Shown piece after piece: positions 42,435 to 47,145 of a DNA stretch of 47,145 nt; position 1 is the stretch's first letter, and the number at the start of each line of letters is the position of its first letter. The position numbers were made by a program, and so were the translations under genes. Below the pieces are notes generated by a model that saw nothing but the letters and a program-made list of their open reading frames with translations, was not told the DNA's origin and searched no databases. This DNA comes from Natronoflexus pectinivorans (GTDB lineage Bacteria > Bacteroidota > Bacteroidia > Bacteroidales > Marinilabiliaceae): the NCBI RefSeq assembly GCF_004345615.1, contig NZ_SLWK01000020.1, positions 1-47,145 of the forward strand, read 5' to 3'.

Positions 42435-44348
42435 ATGTGTTCAGTAAAAACTTCCCTCAAGAATTATTTTGGTTTTGATGCCTTTCGTCCGGGACAGGAG
42501 AAAGTGGTCAATGCTTTGCTTGCAGGCCGTTCATCTGCGGCCATATTTCCAACCGGTTCAGGAAAATCCCTCTGCTATCAATTGGCGGCATTGCATTTGC
42601 CAAACTTAACTTTGGTGGTCTCTCCGCTTCTGGCACTCATCAGCGACCAGCTGGAATCCATGGAGGCTTCCGGAATTCCGGCTGCTAGAATTGATTCTAC
42701 TCTGAACCATAAGCAGATGAATCAAATCAGAGAAGATGTGCGCTCAGGAAAAATCAAGGTGCTGATGGTTTCTGTTGAAAGATTCAAAAATGAATCTTTC
42801 AGACGATTTCTCTCAGGCATACCAGTCTCCATGATGGTGGTGGATGAAGCACATTGCATTTCTGAATGGGGACACAATTTCCGTCCCGATTACTTAAAGT
42901 TACCGGAGTATAGAATGCAATTCAATGTTTCTCAGGTTTTGCTGTTAACTGCCACGGCTACGCCCAAAGTCATTGAGGATATGTGCAGAAAATTTGACAT
43001 CGCCAAGGACGATGTGGCCATTACAGGATTTTTCAGGGAAAACTTACATTTATCAGTCATCCCGGCTGAGGAGAGCAAGAAAAAGGATGTTTTGGCCAAC
43101 CTGTTGGTCAATGAGAAAAGTGATTCGGCCATTGTGTATGTCACTTTGCAAAAAACTGCCGAAGAGGTGGCCGCTTACCTTCGTGAAAAGGATATCGTAG
43201 CGGCTGCATATCATGCCGGAATGAATAATGCCGACCGGGAAGCCATTCAAAATGGCTTCATGAATGGCCATATTCCTGTAATAGTTGCCACCATTGCTTT
43301 TGGCATGGGCATTGATAAACCCGACATCCGGCATGTGGTTCACTACGATTTGCCAAAGTCCATCGAAAGCTATAGCCAGGAAATTGGCCGTGCAGGTCGC
43401 GATGGCCAGGTTTCAAAATGTACCCTGCTCGGAAATCTGGATGGTCTTAACGTTCTGGAGAACTTTGTATATGGTGATACGCCTGAATTATCCGGTATCA
43501 AAACACTTCTGGGAGATATACAAAAGGCTGATAACCGATGGGAGGTTCAATCCTTAAAATTATCCGGAGACACCAACATTCGGATGTTGCCGCTGAAAAC
43601 TTTGCTGGTCTATCTTGAAATGGAAGGAATTATTAAACCTTTGTTCAGCTATTTCAGCACCTATCGTTTTAAAAATGTATTGGATAACGATGCCATTGTC
43701 GCAAAGTTCAGCGGTGAACGTGCCGGTTTCATAAAAGCCATTTTTGACCATTCAGAAAAAGCCCGCACCTGGACATCAGTTGATTTTGATGCCATATTGT
43801 CTGCCTATCCTGCCGACAGACAGCGCATTGTTTCTGCACTTGATTACTTCAACGAGCAGGGCTTCATACAATTGGAAGCCAAACAGATGATTGAAGTGTT
43901 TGAGGTTCTTCAGAGCAATTTTGATGTCGATGTTTTGGCATCGACCATCCACCAAAAGTTTGCAACACGCGAAGCGGCAGAAGTGAAGAGAATCAACGAC
44001 ATGGTTGAGTTTTTCGGAAGTGATGATTGTCTCTCAAAAACTTTATCGACATACTTTGGGGAGCAGACCAACTGGGAAAAATGTGGCACCTGCTCCGTTT
44101 GTAAAAAAGGAGCTGCCAAACTTAAGAAGACCATTGTGTTACCTGACCTAAAACCTGAGGACGTAAAGGAACATCTATCTGCTTTCAATGATGCGGTTAA
44201 AGGACGTGAATTTTCCCCGGTGGTTTTAACCCGTTTCCTCTGTGGTATTCACACCCCTGTTTTCTCTAAAATTAAGGCTTCATCTATAAAAGGATATGGT
44301 ACTTTGGAACATCATCGTTTTAGAGAGGTCTTGCAAATGATTAATTAA
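42435..44348 (+). CDS. recQ: RecQ-family ATP-dependent DNA helicase
   Basis: The 637-residue protein has all RecQ motifs: GSGKSLCYQ (Walker A), DEAHCISEWGHNFRPDY (DEAH box and aromatic-rich loop region), LLTATATPKV, and IGRAGRDG. The zinc site is intact as C-x17-C-x2-C-x2-C around residues 535-558. A C-terminal region of about 60 residues resembles the conserved tail of this RecQ subtype; a classical HRDC domain is not obvious. It unwinds DNA 3'-5' in recombination repair. The mazEF promoter lies across its stop codon. Confidence 0.92.
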   Translation: MCSVKTSLKNYFGFDAFRPGQEKVVNALLAGRSSAAIFPTGSGKSLCYQLAALHLPNLTLVVSPLLALISDQLESMEASGIPAARIDSTLNHKQMNQIREDVRSGKIKVLMVSVERFKNESFRRFLSGIPVSMMVVDEAHCISEWGHNFRPDYLKLPEYRMQFNVSQVLLLTATATPKVIEDMCRKFDIAKDDVAITGFFRENLHLSVIPAEESKKKDVLANLLVNEKSDSAIVYVTLQKTAEEVAAYLREKDIVAAAYHAGMNNADREAIQNGFMNGHIPVIVATIAFGMGIDKPDIRHVVHYDLPKSIESYSQEIGRAGRDGQVSKCTLLGNLDGLNVLENFVYGDTPELSGIKTLLGDIQKADNRWEVQSLKLSGDTNIRMLPLKTLLVYLEMEGIIKPLFSYFSTYRFKNVLDNDAIVAKFSGERAGFIKAIFDHSEKARTWTSVDFDAILSAYPADRQRIVSALDYFNEQGFIQLEAKQMIEVFEVLQSNFDVDVLASTIHQKFATREAAEVKRINDMVEFFGSDDCLSKTLSTYFGEQTNWEKCGTCSVCKKGAAKLKKTIVLPDLKPEDVKEHLSAFNDAVKGREFSPVVLTRFLCGIHTPVFSKIKASSIKGYGTLEHHRFREVLQMIN

Positions 44349-44369
44349 TGTAATAACTTTGTTATTACA
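44330..44369 (+). promoter_or_regulatory. mazEF promoter with palindromic operator
   Basis: TTG (44331-44333), a 20-bp spacer and TAACTTTG (44354-44361) fit the Bacteroidota promoter. The -7 box is centred in a perfect inverted repeat with 9-bp arms TGTAATAAC (44349-44357) and GTTATTACA (44361-44369) and a 3-bp spacer. An AbrB-type antitoxin dimer would bind such a site and block the promoter. Confidence 0.75.
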
Positions 44370-44383
44370 TCAATTCTTTGCGT

Positions 44384-44629
44384 ATGGAAGTCTCTGTTAT
44401 TAAAATAGGAAATTCAAAAGGAATCAGGCTCCCCAAATCGTTGTTAGAGCGATATAATATCAAAGACTCAGTAGAACTGGTTTTTGAGAAGGAGCAAATT
44501 GTTGTCAGGCCTGTTTCAAATCCACGAAAAGGTTGGGAAGATGCATTCAGGGAGATGCATCAATCTGGTGATGACCGACTGTTGATTGACGATGTGTTTG
44601 ATGATGAAATCCCGGAGGAATGGAGTTAA
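44384..44629 (+). CDS. mazE: MazE-type antitoxin (AbrB fold)
   Basis: The ATG at 44384 gives 81 residues; an in-frame TTG two codons earlier is a less likely start. Residues 1-45 form the AbrB/MazE swapped-hairpin DNA-binding domain (VIKIGNSKGIRLPKSLLERY). The acidic C-terminal tail (DDRLLIDDVFDDEIPEEW) is the expected toxin-wrapping segment. It overlaps mazF by 10 bp. A perfect palindrome on the promoter directly upstream suggests autoregulation. Confidence 0.92.
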   Translation: MEVSVIKIGNSKGIRLPKSLLERYNIKDSVELVFEKEQIVVRPVSNPRKGWEDAFREMHQSGDDRLLIDDVFDDEIPEEWS

Positions 44630-44943
44630 AACAATATTCCATCGTGTTGGTAAATTTGGATCCGACTGTGGGAAGTGAGATTCAGAAAACAAGACCGTGC
44701 GTGATCATTTCACCCGATGAAATGAACAGATATTTGCATACCATCATTGTTGCTCCAATGACTACTTCTGAAAAGCCTTATCCAACCCGCGTGGCAGTGG
44801 TTTATTATAATGTATCCGGACAAATTGTTGTTGACCAGATTCGCACCGTTGACCGACAACGAATTATACGTGTATTGGGGCATCTTCAGAGGAAAGAGGT
44901 GTTACTCTTAAAGTCGGTTATTAAGGAAACTCTTGTGGATTAG
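44620..44943 (+). CDS. mazF: MazF-type endoribonuclease toxin
   Basis: The 107-residue protein is a PemK/MazF-fold toxin that cleaves RNA at short sequences. Family features: the N-terminal VLVNLDPTVGSEIQKTRPCVIIS with the catalytic arginine, the central PMTTS segment, and QIRTVDRQRI near residues 77-86. It starts inside the mazE gene. The stop codon lies only 2 bp from the convergent nspC stop, with no terminator between. Confidence 0.94.
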   Translation: MELKQYSIVLVNLDPTVGSEIQKTRPCVIISPDEMNRYLHTIIVAPMTTSEKPYPTRVAVVYYNVSGQIVVDQIRTVDRQRIIRVLGHLQRKEVLLLKSVIKETLVD

Positions 44944-44945
44944 TA

Positions 44946-46088
44946 TTACCCCATTCTGTTTTTGTAATCATCATAACCAAATTCACGGACGATGTTCAGG
45001 CCGTTATTATCGTTCCAGATGGCTAATGCCGGATGGGGTACTCCGTTGAACATGGTTGTTTTTACCATGGTATAGTGTATCATATCTTCAAACACAATTT
45101 TGTCACCCGGTTTTAGTGGTTCATCAAAAGACCAGTCGCCAATAAAATCTCCCGACAGGCAGCTGTTTCCACCCATGCGGTAGGTTGGCTTTCCTTTAAC
45201 TGGTTCGTGGTAAGCACTACGAATCCGGGGCTTGTATGGCATTTCAAGACAATCGGGCATGTGTCCGGTAAAGGATACATTGAGGATGGCTGTTTTAATG
45301 CCATGATTCTCCACAATGTCCACCACTTCTGAAACCAATACACCCGTTTCCCAGGCGAAGGCACTTCCGGGTTCCATGATTACCTCTACGTTCCATTTGG
45401 CTTTAAAACGTTTGAGGGTCTCTACCAGATGCTCCGTGTTGTATCCTTCACGGGTCATCAGGTGCCCTCCTCCCATGTTGAACCATTTAATTTGATTTAG
45501 ATATTTGCCAAATTTCAGCTCAATGGCTTCAAGGGTTTTTTCCAGGTTGATGGAGGTTGATTCACAAAGCGTATGGAAATGAATTCCTTCTATTTCGGCA
45601 GGTAATTTATCAGGCATTTGGTTGGCTATTACACCCATGCGTGAACCCGGTGCGCATGGATTGTAGAGATCTGTTTCTACTTCACTGTATTCGGGATTGA
45701 TGCGAATACCTAATGATACTTTGCGTTCAAAGGTTTTTACCATGGGTAAAAACCTTTCGAACTGAGTAAATGAGTTGAAAGTAATATGGCTGCTGTACTT
45801 CAGAATTTCAGGAAACTCTTTTTCTGTATATGCCGGAGAATAGGTGTGAGCCAAACTGCCCATCTCTTCATAAGCAAGGCGGGCTTCGTGAATGGAGCTG
45901 GCAGTGGAGTAGGGGATGTACTCCCGAACAATGGGAAATGCCGGCCAAAAGGCAAATGCCTTAAAGGCCAGAATAATGTCCACTCCGGCACGTTCTTTCA
46001 CCGATTTAATGAGTTCAAGGTTTTTTCTGAACAATTGCTCATCCAACACATAACAAGGTGTTGGTATTTGTTGTATATCAATAGCCAT
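44946..46088 (-). CDS. nspC: Carboxynorspermidine/carboxyspermidine decarboxylase
   Basis: From ATG 46088 (MAIDIQQIPTP) the protein has 380 residues; a start at 46118 would add ten residues without homology. It is a PLP-dependent fold III decarboxylase with the lysine in ILAFKAFAFW (K43), the HFHTLCES segment, GGGHLMTREGY for phosphate binding, and the catalytic cysteine region GNSCLSGD. It performs the last step of the alternative spermidine route via carboxyspermidine, the normal route in Bacteroidota. Its partner dehydrogenase is not in the window. The DoxX-like gene lies 49 bp upstream on the same strand. Confidence 0.93.
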   Translation of the reverse strand: MAIDIQQIPTPCYVLDEQLFRKNLELIKSVKERAGVDIILAFKAFAFWPAFPIVREYIPYSTASSIHEARLAYEEMGSLAHTYSPAYTEKEFPEILKYSSHITFNSFTQFERFLPMVKTFERKVSLGIRINPEYSEVETDLYNPCAPGSRMGVIANQMPDKLPAEIEGIHFHTLCESTSINLEKTLEAIELKFGKYLNQIKWFNMGGGHLMTREGYNTEHLVETLKRFKAKWNVEVIMEPGSAFAWETGVLVSEVVDIVENHGIKTAILNVSFTGHMPDCLEMPYKPRIRSAYHEPVKGKPTYRMGGNSCLSGDFIGDWSFDEPLKPGDKIVFEDMIHYTMVKTTMFNGVPHPALAIWNDNNGLNIVREFGYDDYKNRMG

Positions 46089-46137
46089 TTGGATACGTTG
46101 TTTAATTCCTTTTGGCAAAGATAAAAATTTAACGCAA

Positions 46138-46524
46138 CTATTCTTTTCCCTGTTGGTTCAGTTTAGATTTCATGCCGGCTATCATTAAAGATCCACCCAT
46201 TAGAGACACATCCTTAAGCATATTAATGAGCGCAACCATGCTCTCATTTTTTTCCAATAGTTGAGGGATGTGGATGGTTATAATGAATAGGAAAAGTAAT
46301 CCGGCAAGCGTTAATGCGGTAAGCTTTACATATTTCCTGACAATCATACTGATTCCCGCTGCTATCATTATTAGTCCCGTGAATATAACTGTGTAGGCTC
46401 CAATGATTGGAAGAAACGACTGGAAGTTTTCGCTGTACCACGAATACTGAAAGATATGGTTTAAACCAAACAGAATAAACGGTAGAGCAAATAGAACGCG
46501 TCCGATGTGTGTGATGTTTTTCAT
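46138..46524 (-). CDS. DoxX-like small membrane protein
   Basis: The 128-residue protein has four predicted helices (about 7-25, 38-60, 67-88 and 98-118). The start region HIGRVLFALPFILFGLNHIF is typical of DoxX-family membrane proteins. The function is unknown; the family includes proteins linked to oxidative stress and thiosulfate metabolism. It may be co-transcribed with nspC. Confidence 0.72.
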   Translation of the reverse strand: MKNITHIGRVLFALPFILFGLNHIFQYSWYSENFQSFLPIIGAYTVIFTGLIMIAAGISMIVRKYVKLTALTLAGLLFLFIITIHIPQLLEKNESMVALINMLKDVSLMGGSLMIAGMKSKLNQQGKE

Positions 46525-47145
46525 AAGGTTGGATTTATGAATACTATATATGCAATTTAATACTTTTTTTTAAATGTTTAATCAATAGGGTAGCGGAATA
46601 ATTTTAATGCGGGGAATAACGTTCACTGAATTAATTATGCAGTAATTCTAGTTTGACAAATTAGGATACCTATTTATAATTGGATTGTGAGTTGCTTTGA
46701 GAAATGGCCGTTACTTTTGAAGAGTCAGTTTTGTATAGCCCCAATGGGGCGTCATCAGTAACATGGGGCTACGCCCTATGAAAATGGATCTAAATAGAAC
46801 TTAGCCCTGAAGGGCGTAAGCAATACATAGCAATTCAAATAGTTAGAAATAATATCGTCAAAGCATCTCTATTTAAAATGAGTCTTATGATGGAGATGTT
46901 GTTTTGGATTAGAATTGCTGCCACCCTTTTAGGGCTGTGTTTTTTTTGTTTCACCATCCCGGGGCTGTACCCCGGGTTATTGATTAAACCCTTTCAGGGT
47001 TAGTATAACTAGGGGTTGCTGAAAAACTCTTAAATAATTGATAGTTTGCAATATATATATGTTTTCAATCATTAAAGTGCAAGCTTTTTTAATATAACTA
47101 TTGCATTTCCGTGCATTGAAAAAACTAGAAATAATGGAAACTTCC
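46525..47145. other. Non-coding end region with hairpin cluster
   Basis: No gene is visible in the last 620 bp. The distinctive content is the group of five short GC-rich hairpins listed separately. The phrase ATACATAGCAATT (46823-46835) also occurs at 33550-33562, so pieces of this repeat are scattered elsewhere. Confidence 0.6.
46738..47001. repeat. Cluster of five short hairpins (REP-like)
   Basis: Five small palindromes share the CCC...GGG theme: GCCCCAATGGGGC (46738-46750), GCCCTGAAGGGC (46804-46815), CCCTTTTAGGG (46924-46934), CCCGGGG/CCCCGGG (46958-46976) and AACCCTTTCAGGGTT (46987-47001). Such clusters are common between genes in Bacteroidota. No REP-associated transposase is seen nearby. 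Confidence 0.75.

Overview
The window is chromosomal DNA from a member of the Bacteroidota, most likely a Bacteroidales/Marinilabiliales-type polysaccharide degrader. The basis is a SusC/SusD pair with lipoprotein polysaccharide lyases, NigD-like and DUF3078 families, promoter-like TAnnTTTG boxes, almost no Shine-Dalgarno sequences, and carboxynorspermidine decarboxylase. Placement below phylum is inference.

Layout. 1-2.65 kb (minus): a two-gene operon for an FMN-binding polyferredoxin-like membrane protein and a membrane-anchored flavin reductase/nitroreductase fusion. 2.9-7.5 kb (plus): a catalytically intact Y-family polymerase and a short DnaE-type polymerase, separated by a spacer full of repeats. 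7.5-17.3 kb (minus): a five-gene pectin utilisation locus (SusC, SusD, a surface beta-helix lipoprotein, two PL1 pectate lyases). 17.3-18.76 kb: a long non-coding region with two tandem promoter-terminator units that look like small RNAs. 18.76-21 kb: a MerR/cobalamin-binding regulator convergent with, and overlapping, a MATE exporter. 21.3-25.1 kb (plus): DUF3078 protein, YicC, guanylate kinase, NadD. 25.3-31.3 kb (minus): M23 peptidase, TPR protein, PIF1-like helicase with TPR tail. 31.9-34.3 kb: NigD-like lipoprotein, tRNA-Arg(ACG), and an AT-rich stretch with small membrane proteins. 34.6-42.3 kb: a GPH sugar symporter with a cytosolic GH43, LysE exporter, a biotin carrier/carboxyltransferase pair, and a secreted GH43 arabinanase. 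42.4-46.5 kb: RecQ, MazEF, NspC and a DoxX-like protein. 46.5-47.1 kb: a cluster of short hairpin repeats.

How it fits together. The pectate lyases and SusCD would cut and import homogalacturonan. The GH43 arabinanase, the GPH symporter and the cytosolic GH43 at 34.6-42.3 kb could handle arabinan side chains of the same pectin, so two separated loci may serve one substrate. No hybrid two-component sensor, ECF sigma/anti-sigma pair or GH28 is present locally.

The most unusual signals are: (1) many intergenic arrays of degenerate 7-bp repeats, with a dispersed repeat pair whose copies differ by exactly two heptamers; (2) the tandem small-RNA-like units upstream of susC; (3) the extracytosolic flavin operon; (4) a palindromic operator lying exactly on the mazEF -7 box. 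All calls come from reading the sequence by eye; no database search was run.
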